Below are positions 7,602-15,911 of a DNA stretch of 64,000 nucleotides, one piece after another (within the stretch, counting starts at the first letter, position 1; every line of letters begins with the position of its first letter). The DNA is from Microbacterium sp. CSI-V. GTDB lineage: Bacteria; Actinomycetota; Actinomycetes; Actinomycetales; Microbacteriaceae. The stretch spans positions 434,001-498,000 of the forward strand of contig NZ_MTQM01000009.1 in assembly GCF_001984105.1 (NCBI RefSeq). The letters run 5' to 3'. The translations under genes and the position numbers were made by a program. The notes below the pieces were generated by a model, which worked only from the letters and a program-made list of their open reading frames with translations, ran no database searches and was not told the origin of the DNA.

Positions 7602-8749
7602 GTGCGGCGGTCGCCGACCGCGTGCGCACCGCCGTCGCCGCGGTCACCGACCCGGAGCTGCGCCGCCCGCTGGGCGAACTCGACATGGTGCGCGACATCA
7701 CGGTCGTTGACGGCGTCGCGGAGGTCGGAATCGCCCTGACGATCGTCGGGTGCCCCGCCGCGGATCGGATCGAGAGAGACGTCCGCGACGCCGCGGCATC
7801 CGTGGAAGGGGTGTCCCGGGTCGACGTGGCCGTCGGAGTCATGTCGCCCGACGAACGGCGTGCTCTCACCGAGCGCCTCCGAGGCGGTCGCGCGAAGCGC
7901 GAGATGCCGTTCGGACCCGACTCGCTCACGCGGGTCATCGCCGTGACCAGCGGCAAGGGCGGCGTGGGCAAGTCGACTCTCACCGCCAATCTCGCCGTCG
8001 CCCTCGCGGCGCGGGGACTCCGGGTCGGACTCGTGGATGCCGATGTCCACGGCTTCTCCATTCCGGGTCTCCTCGGCCTCGTCGACGCCGACGGGCTGCC
8101 CCCGGCACCGACCCGGCTCGACGACCTGATCCTTCCTCCGGTGGCCTACGGCGTGAAAGTGATCTCGATCGGGATGTTCCTGCGCCGTCCGGGCGAGGAA
8201 GCCGCCGGCGCGGTCGCGTGGCGCGGTCCGATGCTCCACCGCACGGTCCAGCAGTTCCTGACGGACGTGTACTTCGGCGATCTCGACGTTCTTCTGCTCG
8301 ACATGCCCCCCGGCACCGGCGACGTCGCGATCTCGGTCGGGCAGCTCCTCCCGCACGCGGAGGTGCTGGTCGTGACGACCCCCCAGGCTGCTGCCGCCGA
8401 CGTCGCGGTGCGCTCCGGTGTCGTGGCGCGCCAGACGGGCCAGAAGCCCATCGGCGTCGTCGAGAACATGGCCGCGATGGCCCTGCCCGACGGGACACTG
8501 CTCGACTTGTTCGGTTCGGGCGGCGGTGAAGCGGTCGCCCGCGCGCTCTCGAGCGAGGGCGACGACGTGCCGCTGTTGGCATCCGTGCCCCTCAGCCCCG
8601 CCCTGCGGACCGGGGGCGACGATGGACGCCCCGTCGTGGTCGGCCGGCCCGAAGACCCCGCATCGATCGCCATCGACGCCGCGGCCGCCGCTCTCGCGGT
8701 GCGGCCGCGGGGGCTGTCGGGGCGCCCACTGCCGCTGAATCTCGGCTGA
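7598..8749 (+). CDS. mrp: Mrp/ApbC-type iron-sulfur cluster carrier ATPase
   Basis: 383 residues. The N-terminal 100 residues are a MIP18/DUF59 domain (VTDPELRRPLGEL, VGCPAADRI). Next comes a MinD-like deviant P-loop, SGKGGVGKST, starting near residue 118, then DADVHGFSIPG and DMPPGTGD. Family role: ATP-dependent delivery of Fe-S clusters to apoproteins in the cytoplasm. The C-terminal C-x-x-C that holds the bridging cluster in most Mrp proteins is missing here; the equivalent stretch reads VVENMAAMALPDGT. As far as I recall this is also so in mycobacterial Mrp. GTG start overlaps the DUF1003 stop; last gene of the 5749-8749 operon. Confidence 0.92.
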   Translation: MSAAVADRVRTAVAAVTDPELRRPLGELDMVRDITVVDGVAEVGIALTIVGCPAADRIERDVRDAAASVEGVSRVDVAVGVMSPDERRALTERLRGGRAKREMPFGPDSLTRVIAVTSGKGGVGKSTLTANLAVALAARGLRVGLVDADVHGFSIPGLLGLVDADGLPPAPTRLDDLILPPVAYGVKVISIGMFLRRPGEEAAGAVAWRGPMLHRTVQQFLTDVYFGDLDVLLLDMPPGTGDVAISVGQLLPHAEVLVVTTPQAAAADVAVRSGVVARQTGQKPIGVVENMAAMALPDGTLLDLFGSGGGEAVARALSSEGDDVPLLASVPLSPALRTGGDDGRPVVVGRPEDPASIAIDAAAAALAVRPRGLSGRPLPLNLG

Positions 8750-8752
8750 GAC

Positions 8753-9136
8753 TCAGGTGGCTTCGTCGTCGAACGGCGGAGTCTTGCCGGGGACGAAGAT
8801 CGGCGGGACGGCCGGCTTGTCGGATGCCGCCTGGGTCGCCAGCGCCGCAGCCCCGGCCGCGCGCATCGTCGCCGTCGGGGTGTCCTCGAGAAGCGCCTCG
8901 CGGATGATGCGCCGGGGGTCGTACTGCCGCGGGTCGAGCTTGCGCCAGTCGACGTCGTCGAAGTCAGGGCCCATCTCGTCGCGCATGCGCGTCTTCGCAC
9001 CCTGCATCGCCTCGCGCGCCCGATTGCTCAGTCGCGCGAGAGACTCGGCGTACTTGGGCAACCGCTCGGGTCCGATGATGAGCGCGGCGATCACACCGAT
9101 CAGCAGAAGCTTCTCGATGGTGAGCCCGAAGAACAT
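8753..9136 (-). CDS. tatB: Sec-independent translocase subunit TatB
   Basis: 127 residues. One N-terminal membrane helix (FGLTIEKLLLIGVIAALI) ends in the GPERLP motif shared by TatA/TatB, followed by an amphipathic helix (YAESLARLSNRARE) and a long acidic/Pro-rich tail, the TatB arrangement. It binds twin-arginine signal peptides together with TatC, which is not in this window. A TAATCT hexamer (minus strand, 9143-9148) lies 6 bases before the ATG, suggesting a leaderless transcript. Convergent with mrp, with only three bases between the stops. The weak HHpred-type alternative would be TatA, but length and tail favour TatB. Confidence 0.92.
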   Translation of the reverse strand: MFFGLTIEKLLLIGVIAALIIGPERLPKYAESLARLSNRAREAMQGAKTRMRDEMGPDFDDVDWRKLDPRQYDPRRIIREALLEDTPTATMRAAGAAALATQAASDKPAVPPIFVPGKTPPFDDEAT

Positions 9137-9207
9137 GAGTTCAGATTACCCGCCGCGCCTCGGGCGTCCGCACCACTCACCCGTCTAGCCTGGGCGGGGA
9201 GGTCCAC

Positions 9208-9846
9208 GTGAGCGGTTACGAGGCGAACGAGCGGTTCGTGCAGGAGTCGACGGTCGAACCGGAGCACATCGCACGCGCACGCGCGCATGCGCTCGAGCTC
9301 GGTGCGGCACCGATCAGCCCGGCCGTCGGCGCGCAGATCGCCGTGCTCGCCGCGGCGTCCCGTGCCCTCAACATCGTCGAGGTCGGTACGGGCGGCGGTG
9401 TGTCGGGTCTGTGGCTGCTCCACGGCTCGCCCCGAGCGACCCTCACCACCATCGACAGCGAGCCCGAACACCTGGGCGCCGCGCGCGCCGCGTTCGCGGA
9501 AGCCCGTGTTCCCGCGGCTCGGGCCCGGTTCATCACCGGTCGCGCCGCCGACGTCCTGCCGCGGATGAACGAGGCGTCCTACGACATCGTGCTCATCGAC
9601 GCGGATGCCGAGGGCGTCATCGAGTACGTCGAGCATGGTCTGCGGCTGGTCCGTGCGGGGGGCACGGTGCTCGTTCCGCGCGTCCTCGCCGGGGGCGGGG
9701 TCGCCGACCCCGTGCGCCGCGATGCCGTCACGACCGCCTACCGCTCGCTGATCCAGGAGGTGCAGACCTCACCCGCCGTGTTCGGTGCGCTCTCGACCAC
9801 CGGCGAGGGTCTCCTCCAGCTGACGACGGTCTCTCCCCTCACCTGA
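9208..9846 (+). CDS. SAM-dependent O-methyltransferase (class I, family 3)
   Basis: 212 residues. SAM-binding motif I is EVGTGGGVSG, followed by TTIDSEPEH and VLIDADAEG, the metal/substrate side typical of catechol-O-methyltransferase-like family 3 enzymes. GTG start with a strong GGGGAGG 6 bases upstream and a TAGCCT hexamer at 9186-9191, so this gene has a short leader. Divergent from tatB. In M. tuberculosis, from memory, the homologous gene (Rv1220c) lies near tatB but separated by sigE, rseA and htrA, which are absent here. Physiological substrate unknown. Confidence 0.88.
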   Translation: MSGYEANERFVQESTVEPEHIARARAHALELGAAPISPAVGAQIAVLAAASRALNIVEVGTGGGVSGLWLLHGSPRATLTTIDSEPEHLGAARAAFAEARVPAARARFITGRAADVLPRMNEASYDIVLIDADAEGVIEYVEHGLRLVRAGGTVLVPRVLAGGGVADPVRRDAVTTAYRSLIQEVQTSPAVFGALSTTGEGLLQLTTVSPLT

Positions 9847-9878
9847 CCACCGCCGCGGGCTCACCCGGGCGAGAACGA

Positions 9879-9910
9879 CGAAGGCCGGTCCCCGCGGGGA
9901 CCGGCCTTCG
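9879..9910. terminator. bidirectional terminator, perfect 32-base palindrome
   Basis: The 32 bases are exactly self-complementary (arms CGAAGGCCGGTCCCC around a GC centre), lying between the convergent O-methyltransferase and DUF3117 genes, where one hairpin can serve both directions. Confidence 0.85.
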
Positions 9911-9921
9911 TTCATGATGCG

Positions 9922-10095
9922 TCAGGCTGCGCCGACGACTCCTCCGAGCACGTCGTACAGTTCCTTCGCCTCAGCGTCGTTGACAGACACCACCAGGCGT
10001 CCGCCGCCTTCGAGCGGGACGCGCACGATGATGAGCCGGCCCTCCTTCACGGCCTCCATCGGTCCGTCACCGGTACGCGGCTTCATGGCTGCCAT
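9922..10095 (-). CDS. DUF3117 family protein
   Basis: 57 residues, translated by hand: it opens MAAMKPRTGDGPMEAVKEG and continues GRLIIVRVPLEGGGR, matching the short, highly conserved actinobacterial DUF3117 family. AAGGGGG on the minus strand about 5 bases before the ATG is the ribosome binding site, and TAAACT (minus, 10128-10133) is a candidate -10. Function unknown; the family is nearly invariant across actinobacteria. Too short for many gene callers. Confidence 0.9.
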   Translation of the reverse strand: MAAMKPRTGDGPMEAVKEGRLIIVRVPLEGGGRLVVSVNDAEAKELYDVLGGVVGAA

Positions 10096-10190
10096 CGCGG
10101 CCCCCTTTTCGTCGTTGGTCTACGGACTAGTTTAGTCGGTCCCCGGAGTACCCCGAGTTGCCGCGCCTCCCCGCGTCGCGTCACACGCGG

Positions 10191-11414
10191 TCACGGGATC
10201 TGCCAGTACGTGTTCCCGAGCCCGTACATGTTGTAAATCCACCACCACTGGCCCAGGAGGGCGGCCGCCAGCACGGCTATCCGCCAGGTGCGCGAGGGGG
10301 GAACCGCCAGCGCTCCCCACAGCGGCGAGATCGGGAGGAGCAGGCGGAAGATGCTCGACTGCGGGAAGAACACGAGCAGCAGATAGATGAGGTAGCTCGC
10401 CGACCAGAGACGCAGCTCGACGCCGAGACGCTTCACCTGGGGGGCGAACAACAGCGCCGCAGTGGTTCCGAGCACCAGGAGCACGAGCGCCACGTAGCCG
10501 GTGACGGGGCCGAGCCCCCACTGCGTGAACCAGAACCCCGCGGCCTGGATCCACCCGTCGACGGGGATGAAGCTCCCGGTGCTGTCGCCGATCCAATTGC
10601 GCCGCCACGCGAGTTCGGTGGCCAGGTATGCACCGGAGTCGCCCGTCACCAGTCCCGCGATGACCTGCCACGCGAACCCGACCACCACCGCAACGGCAGC
10701 GACCCCGACGAGGTGAGCGACATCGCGCAGCGGCAGCGGCTCCACGCGCCGCCGCACGAACCGGTGCACGCCGTACAACCCGAGGAAGAGCGCCAAGGCG
10801 AGGATGCCGGGGCGTGTGAACCCCATCACGGGCACGAGGACGTACAGCCACCCCCACCGACGTCGCTGCACGCACCGGAGGGCGAGGAAGAGCAGAAGGA
10901 GGAACAGCGACTCGGCGTACCCGACCTGGAACATCGCCGCGAGCGGTCCGCAGGCGAAGAACGTCACCGCCCACATCGCGGCCGAGTCCCCGATGCGGTC
11001 GCGCAACAGCCCGTGGAGCACGACGCTCGCCCCGAAGCCCGACAGCAGCGAGATGACGACGGCGCCCGCGGCCCACGAGCCGAGGAGCGTCCCGAGCCCC
11101 GCGGCGAGATACGGGAACACCGGGAGGAAGGCCCACGCGTTCTCGGCCACTCCCCCCTGCGGGGTCAGCGGGAGCTGCGACGGATACCCGTTGACGGCCG
11201 CGTACCAGTACCACTGGGCGTCCCAGCCGAGCGCCAGTTCGCCCAGCGACGGCGACACACCGTAGCGGGACCCCGGTCCCGACAGCGCCGCGGCGACGAG
11301 GAAGAAGCCGGTCGTGACGAGGCGGGCCACGACGTAGACGACCGCGATACGCGCCACCGCGGGCCAGCCCTGCCAGGACCGTGCCCGCGGGGATGCCGCG
11401 GTCGCGGTGCTCAC
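10191..11414 (-). CDS. integral membrane mannosyltransferase-like protein (PIG-V type)
   Basis: 407 residues with about nine to ten membrane helices. Between the first two helices is the extracytoplasmic motif GWDAQWYWYAAVNGYP, typical of PIG-V-like GT-C glycosyltransferases, where the Asp is catalytic and the donor is a polyprenyl-phosphate sugar. FARPGILALA-type residues (GFTRPGILALALF) also fit. GTG start overlaps the dapE stop (GTGA), so it is co-transcribed with dapE although the pathways differ. Likely adds mannose to a cell-envelope lipid or protein; the acceptor cannot be read from sequence. Confidence 0.8.
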   Translation of the reverse strand: MSTATAASPRARSWQGWPAVARIAVVYVVARLVTTGFFLVAAALSGPGSRYGVSPSLGELALGWDAQWYWYAAVNGYPSQLPLTPQGGVAENAWAFLPVFPYLAAGLGTLLGSWAAGAVVISLLSGFGASVVLHGLLRDRIGDSAAMWAVTFFACGPLAAMFQVGYAESLFLLLLFLALRCVQRRRWGWLYVLVPVMGFTRPGILALALFLGLYGVHRFVRRRVEPLPLRDVAHLVGVAAVAVVVGFAWQVIAGLVTGDSGAYLATELAWRRNWIGDSTGSFIPVDGWIQAAGFWFTQWGLGPVTGYVALVLLVLGTTAALLFAPQVKRLGVELRLWSASYLIYLLLVFFPQSSIFRLLLPISPLWGALAVPPSRTWRIAVLAAALLGQWWWIYNMYGLGNTYWQIP

Positions 11415-12487
11415 GACCCGGTCAGCCAGGACCGGAGCCCGCGTTCGACGGACTCGATCTGCGCGAGCGGCACGCGCTCCTGGTCGTGGTGCGCGAGGTG
11501 CGGGTCACCGGGACCGTAGTTGACGGCCGGGATGCCGAGTGCCGAGAACCGCGCGACGTCGGTCCAGCCGTACTTGGGCTGCGGGGTGGCGCCGACGGCG
11601 GCCACGAATTCGCGGGCCAGGGCCGCGTCGAGTCCCGGACGCGCCCCCACGGCGACATCGACGATCTCGACGTCGAAGCCCGTGAACACGTCGCGCACGA
11701 CGCGCTCGGCGGCGGCCGCATCACGACTGGGCGCGAAGCGATAGTTCACTTCGACCTCGCACGCGTCGGGGATGACGTTGCCGGCCACACCGCCCGTGAT
11801 CCGAACGGCGTTCAGACCCTCGCGGTAGACGAGCCCCTCGACCTCGATCTCGCGGGCCCGATACTCGGCCAGCCGGGCGAGGACCGGCGCCGCCTTGTGG
11901 ATGGCATTCTCGCCGATCCAGGAGCGGGCGCTGTGGGCACGGACGCCCGTCGTTCGAACGAGGGCCCGCAGGGTGCCGTTGCAGCCGCCCTCGACCTCGC
12001 CGTTGCTCGGCTCGCCGAGGATGGCGAAGTCGCCGACGAAGAGATCGGGGCGGTTGCGCGCGAGCCGCCCGAGCCCGTTCAGCGCGGAATCGACCTCCTC
12101 GTGGTCGTACCACATCCACGTGATGTCGACCGGAGGTTCGGTGAGCTCGACGGCGAGCTTCAGCTGAACCGCCACGCCGGCTTTCATGTCGACGCTGCCG
12201 CGGCCCCACAGGAACGCCTCGCCGTCGATCTCGACGTCGCGCGTGGGCAGGTTGTCGTTGATCGGCACGGTGTCGATGTGTCCCGCGATGACTACGCGCC
12301 GGGAACGTCCGAGGGACGTGCGCGCGACGATCGTGTCGCCGTCGCGGATCACCTCGAGGTGGGAGTAGCCCGACACGGCCGCCTCGATGGCATCCGCCAG
12401 GGGGGTCTCGTCGTCCGAGACGCTGGGGATGTCGCAGATCGCTCGCGTGATCTCGACGGAGGAAGCGGTCAGATCGAGCGTGGGCAT
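11411..12487 (-). CDS. dapE: succinyl-diaminopimelate desuccinylase
   Basis: 358 residues, an M20 metallopeptidase-fold enzyme that removes succinate from N-succinyl-L,L-diaminopimelate in the lysine and peptidoglycan pathway. Metal ligands are visible in order: His in AGHIDTVP, Asp in GRGSVDMKAG, Glu in YDHEEVDS and in ILGEPSN, with a late His near LAHHDQE. TAGGAT (minus, 12495-12500) is 7 bases before the ATG, implying a leaderless transcript. It is divergent from dapD with only 40 bases between start codons, and is followed by the overlapping GT-C gene. Confidence 0.94.
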   Translation of the reverse strand: MPTLDLTASSVEITRAICDIPSVSDDETPLADAIEAAVSGYSHLEVIRDGDTIVARTSLGRSRRVVIAGHIDTVPINDNLPTRDVEIDGEAFLWGRGSVDMKAGVAVQLKLAVELTEPPVDITWMWYDHEEVDSALNGLGRLARNRPDLFVGDFAILGEPSNGEVEGGCNGTLRALVRTTGVRAHSARSWIGENAIHKAAPVLARLAEYRAREIEVEGLVYREGLNAVRITGGVAGNVIPDACEVEVNYRFAPSRDAAAAERVVRDVFTGFDVEIVDVAVGARPGLDAALAREFVAAVGATPQPKYGWTDVARFSALGIPAVNYGPGDPHLAHHDQERVPLAQIESVERGLRSWLTGS

Positions 12488-12492
12488 GCGTC

Positions 12493-12523
12493 CGATCCTA
12501 CCCAGGGCGCCCCGCTAGCCTGT
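12493..12523. promoter_or_regulatory. overlapping divergent dapE/dapD promoters
   Basis: Minus-strand TAGGAT (12495-12500) lies 7 bases before dapE, and plus-strand TAGCCT (12516-12521) 6 bases before dapD. With 17-base spacers each -35 box would fall on the other gene's -10 (12493-12498 and 12518-12523). No good TTGACA match is visible at either -35, so only the -10 assignments are reasonably supported. Confidence 0.55.
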
Positions 12524-12527
12524 CGGA

Positions 12528-13442
12528 GTGACGAACGAACGACTGATCACCGGTACCGGCCTCTCGACCATCTCCGCCGACGGGACGGTGCTGGACGCCT
12601 GGTTCCCCGCGCCCGCGCTCGGCACCACCGATGCCGGCGCCGACCACGACCTCTCGGCGCTCGCCGGCCCTGATGACCGACGCGCCGTCCGGGTCGAGGT
12701 CGTGACGGTGACGATCGATGCGGATGCCGCTCCCGCCTCGACCGTCGACGCCTATCTCCGGCTCCAGGCGCTGTCGCACCGCCTCGTCCGTCCGAACGAG
12801 ATCTCACTCGACGGCATCTTCGCGCACCTCCCCAACGTCGCGTGGACCAACGCCGGGCCCATCCACCCCGACGACGCGACGCGACTGCGTCCGACGCTGC
12901 TCCGCCACGGCATCCAGGTGCAGGGGCTCGACAAGTTCCCGCGTCTCCTCGACTACGTCACGCCGGTCGGCGTCCGTATCGCGGACGCCTCGCGGGTGCG
13001 CCTCGGCGCGTACCTCTCCCCCGGCACGACCGTGATGCACGAAGGGTTCGTCAACTTCAACGCCGGCACGCTCGGCGCCTCGATGATCGAGGGGCGCGTG
13101 TCGCAGGGTGTGGTCATCGGCGACGGGACCGACATCGGCGGTGGCGCCTCGATCATGGGCACGCTGTCCGGCGGTGGCACCCACCGCGTCTCGATCGGGG
13201 CCCGCACGCTCCTCGGGGCGAACGCGGGCATCGGCATCTCGCTCGGTGACGACTGCGTCGTGGAGGCGGGCCTGTACGTGACCGCGGGGACGAAGGTGCG
13301 CGTCGGCGACGAGACGGTGAAGGCCGGCGAGCTGTCGGGGCGCGACGGCATCCTGTTCCGTCGCAATTCCCTCACCGGCGCGGTGGAAGCCTCCGCGCGC
13401 GCGGGCGTCGGCGTGACCCTGAACGCGGCGCTGCACGCCTGA
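12528..13442 (+). CDS. dapD: tetrahydrodipicolinate N-succinyltransferase, actinobacterial type
   Basis: 304 residues; succinyl-CoA-dependent acylation of tetrahydrodipicolinate, the step that commits lysine/diaminopimelate synthesis to the succinylase branch used by dapC and dapE in this window. The C-terminal half has left-handed beta-helix hexapeptide repeats ([17 protein letters not shown], then [16 protein letters not shown]). The conserved block [19 protein letters not shown] is characteristic of the actinobacterial DapD branch. TAGCCT at 12516-12521 is 6 bases from the GTG, consistent with a leaderless message. Confidence 0.94.
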   Translation: MTNERLITGTGLSTISADGTVLDAWFPAPALGTTDAGADHDLSALAGPDDRRAVRVEVVTVTIDADAAPASTVDAYLRLQALSHRLVRPNEISLDGIFAHLPNVAWTNAGPIHPDDATRLRPTLLRHGIQVQGLDKFPRLLDYVTPVGVRIADASRVRLGAYLSPGTTVMHEGFVNFNAGTLGASMIEGRVSQGVVIGDGTDIGGGASIMGTLSGGGTHRVSIGARTLLGANAGIGISLGDDCVVEAGLYVTAGTKVRVGDETVKAGELSGRDGILFRRNSLTGAVEASARAGVGVTLNAALHA

Positions 13443-13454
13443 GTCGGCGCGGCG

Positions 13455-14216
13455 TCAGTCGCGCACGCGCACCGAGAGGCACGTGACGCACCCCTCGAGC
13501 TTCTCGAACTCGCTCACGTCGACCGTGACGACCTCGAGACCGCGCCGCCGGTGGGCGGCGGCGGTCTCGGGGGCGTCGGACGACATCAGCACCGTGGCCT
13601 CGTCGAGCACCACGACCGCGGTGCCGTGCTCTTCGGGGACGGGCGCGAAGACCGGGAAAGCCGCCGCGTCGTCGACGAGGGGCGGGTAACCGACCACCGT
13701 TCCGTCGGGGAGCGCCGTCACGCCCGACTTCAGATGCAGGACCTTGGTGACGGGCACGGCGACGACGTCCCACTCGCGGGGAGAGAGCAGCGCTCGGAGC
13801 TGGGCGATCCCCTCGGCGTTCGTCCGCGAGGAGGCGCCGACGTACACCGTCCGGCCGATCTTGAGTACGTCGCCGCCGTCGAGCGTCCCCGGCGCCACGA
13901 TCTCGGCGACCTCGAGTCCGGATGCCGCGACCGCCGCGGCCACCGTGGGCGCCTCGCCGCGGCGCGATTCCGCTCCGGCACGGCAGAGCACGGCGAGGTC
14001 GCCGAACACCACGACGGCATCCTCGACGAAGACGCCGTCCGGCTGCGCATCGGCGGGCTCGATCTCGACGACATCCCACCCGCGGCTCCGGAAGACGTCG
14101 ACGTAGCCGCGCCACTGGGCGAGCGCCACGTCCGCGTCGACCGGAACCCGGTCGAGATGCGTGAGCTCACCCTCCGCGAGCAGGGGCGAGGGGCGACGGA
14201 CGAGCAGACGCGGCAT
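13455..14216 (-). CDS. dimethylarginine dimethylaminohydrolase-like amidinotransferase-fold enzyme
   Basis: 253 residues. FVEDAVVV and TLDGGDVL are the paired acidic motifs of the DDAH/arginine deiminase fold, VLHLKSGVT contains the catalytic His, and LEGCVTCLSVR at the C-terminus carries the catalytic Cys. Family reaction: hydrolysis of N-omega-methylated arginines to citrulline and methylamines; related enzymes act on arginine or ornithine derivatives. TAGGTT (minus, 14223-14228) lies 6 bases before the ATG. Single gene, convergent with dapD; no arginine pathway genes are adjacent, so the substrate is inferred from family only. Confidence 0.85.
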   Translation of the reverse strand: MPRLLVRRPSPLLAEGELTHLDRVPVDADVALAQWRGYVDVFRSRGWDVVEIEPADAQPDGVFVEDAVVVFGDLAVLCRAGAESRRGEAPTVAAAVAASGLEVAEIVAPGTLDGGDVLKIGRTVYVGASSRTNAEGIAQLRALLSPREWDVVAVPVTKVLHLKSGVTALPDGTVVGYPPLVDDAAAFPVFAPVPEEHGTAVVVLDEATVLMSSDAPETAAAHRRRGLEVVTVDVSEFEKLEGCVTCLSVRVRD

Positions 14217-14371
14217 GCACCGAACCTAGCGCGCCGACGCCGAGTCTCGGCATCCACCCCTCCGGCCGGGCGGCGCGAGCTCAGCGATCCGCGCAGGCTC
14301 AGCCGCATCGACCCGGATCGGGCTGACATTGCGCGAATCGTCGAGCGAGCGCAGCCGGCGCGCACAGCGAA

Positions 14372-14403
14372 ACGCCCCGCCCCTCGCGAGAGGGACGGGG
14401 CGT
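14372..14403 (-). terminator. terminator behind citrate synthase
   Basis: Stem ACGCCCCG/CGGGGCGT plus inner CCCTC/GAGGG with one mismatch and a GCGA loop, ending in TTTC on the minus strand 10 bases past the gltA stop. Confidence 0.75.
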
Positions 14404-14413
14404 CGACGCCGGA

Positions 14414-15709
14414 TCAGACGCCGGGGTAGTCGCGCTGTGCGGCGCCCGTGTACAGCTGCTGCGGGCGGCCGATCTTGGTCTGCGGGTCGGTGATCGCTTC
14501 GCGCCACTGCGCGAGCCAGCCGGGAAGGCGGCCGATCGCGAAGAGCACCGTGAACATCCGGGTCGGGAAACCCATCGCCTTGTAGATGACGCCGGTGTAG
14601 AAGTCGACGTTCGGGTAGAGGCGACGCTCCTTGAAATAGTCGTCCTCGAGAGCGATCTGCTCGAGCTCCTTCGCGAGATCCAGCAGCGGGTCGCTCACGC
14701 CGAGTGCCTCGAGGACCTCGTCGGCGGCACCCTTCACGAGCTTCGCGCGGGGGTCGTAGTTCTTGTAGACGCGGTGCCCGAAGCCCATGAGCTTCACGCC
14801 GTCTTCCTTGTTCTTGACGCGCTCGACGAAACGCTCGACGCTCTCCCCCGAGTCGCGGATGCGTCCGAGCATCTGCAGGACGGCCTCGTTGGCGCCGCCG
14901 TGGAGCGGACCGGACAGGGCCTGGATGCCGGCCGAGATCGACGCGAACTGGTTCGCGCCGGTCGAGCCCACAAGACGCACCGTCGAGGTCGACGCGTTCT
15001 GCTCGTGGTCGGCGTGGAGCATGAGAAGCAGGTCGAGCGCCTTCGTCATGACCGGGTTGACCTCGTAGATCTCGCTCAGCACGCCGAAGTTCAGCTTGAG
15101 GAAGTTGTCGACGAAGCTCAGCGAGTTGTCGGGGTACAGGAACGCCTGGCCGATGCTCTTCTTGTGCGCGTAGGCCGCGATCACGGGGAGCTTCGCGAGC
15201 ATGCGGACGGTGTTCAGCTCGACGTGCTCGGGGTTGTGCGGATCGGACTCGGACTCGTAGTACGTCGAGAGTGCCGCCGTGGCCGCCGACAGCACCGACA
15301 TGGGGTGCGCGGTCGGCGGCAGCGAGGAGAAGAAGCGCTTGAGGTCTTCGTGCAGCAGCGTGTGACGGCGGATGCGCTCGTCGAACGCGGCCAGCTCGGA
15401 GGCGGACGGGAGTTCGCCGTAGATCAGAAGCCAGGCGACCTCGAGGTAGGTGCTGTGCTGGGCGAGCTGCTCGATCGGGTATCCGCGGTAACGCAGGATG
15501 CCCTGGTCGCCGTCGATGAAGGTGATGTCCGACTTGGTCGACGCCGTGTTGACGAAGCCGTAGTCGAGCGTGGTGTGACCGGTCTGCTTCGTCAGCGACG
15601 CGATGTCGATGCTCGGAACCCCGTCGGTGCCCCGCAGAACCGGGAATTCGGCGGTGGTGCCCCCCACCGTGAGGGTGGCCTTGTCGTGCTCGATACCCGC
15701 GTCGCTCAC
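14414..15709 (-). CDS. gltA: citrate synthase
   Basis: 431 residues; condenses oxaloacetate with acetyl-CoA at entry to the TCA cycle. Catalytic regions are clear: GPLHGGANEAVLQML, GFGHRVYKNYDPRAK and VDFYTGVIYKAMGF. The chosen start is the GTG at 15709 because a perfect AAGGAGG stands four bases upstream; an ATG ten codons further out has no such site. Starts VSDAGIEHDKATL as in other actinobacterial type II citrate synthases. Single-gene transcript ending in a strong hairpin. Confidence 0.95.
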   Translation of the reverse strand: MSDAGIEHDKATLTVGGTTAEFPVLRGTDGVPSIDIASLTKQTGHTTLDYGFVNTASTKSDITFIDGDQGILRYRGYPIEQLAQHSTYLEVAWLLIYGELPSASELAAFDERIRRHTLLHEDLKRFFSSLPPTAHPMSVLSAATAALSTYYESESDPHNPEHVELNTVRMLAKLPVIAAYAHKKSIGQAFLYPDNSLSFVDNFLKLNFGVLSEIYEVNPVMTKALDLLLMLHADHEQNASTSTVRLVGSTGANQFASISAGIQALSGPLHGGANEAVLQMLGRIRDSGESVERFVERVKNKEDGVKLMGFGHRVYKNYDPRAKLVKGAADEVLEALGVSDPLLDLAKELEQIALEDDYFKERRLYPNVDFYTGVIYKAMGFPTRMFTVLFAIGRLPGWLAQWREAITDPQTKIGRPQQLYTGAAQRDYPGV

Positions 15710-15911
15710 CGCGCCTCCTTGCGATTTCTGGTCGCCCATGTGGTCAGGACCGTGGTCCTCGGCCGGGATCCATCTGCGCGGCTCCCGACACGGCGCTCGG
15801 CGGAGGGTGACCCGCTCGGAGTGCCCCTACAGCCTATCGGGGCCGACGACGTACAGATGACACCGCCAAAGGATGCCCCCTTCCGATGGAGGGATCCCAC
15901 TGTTCGGCGGC

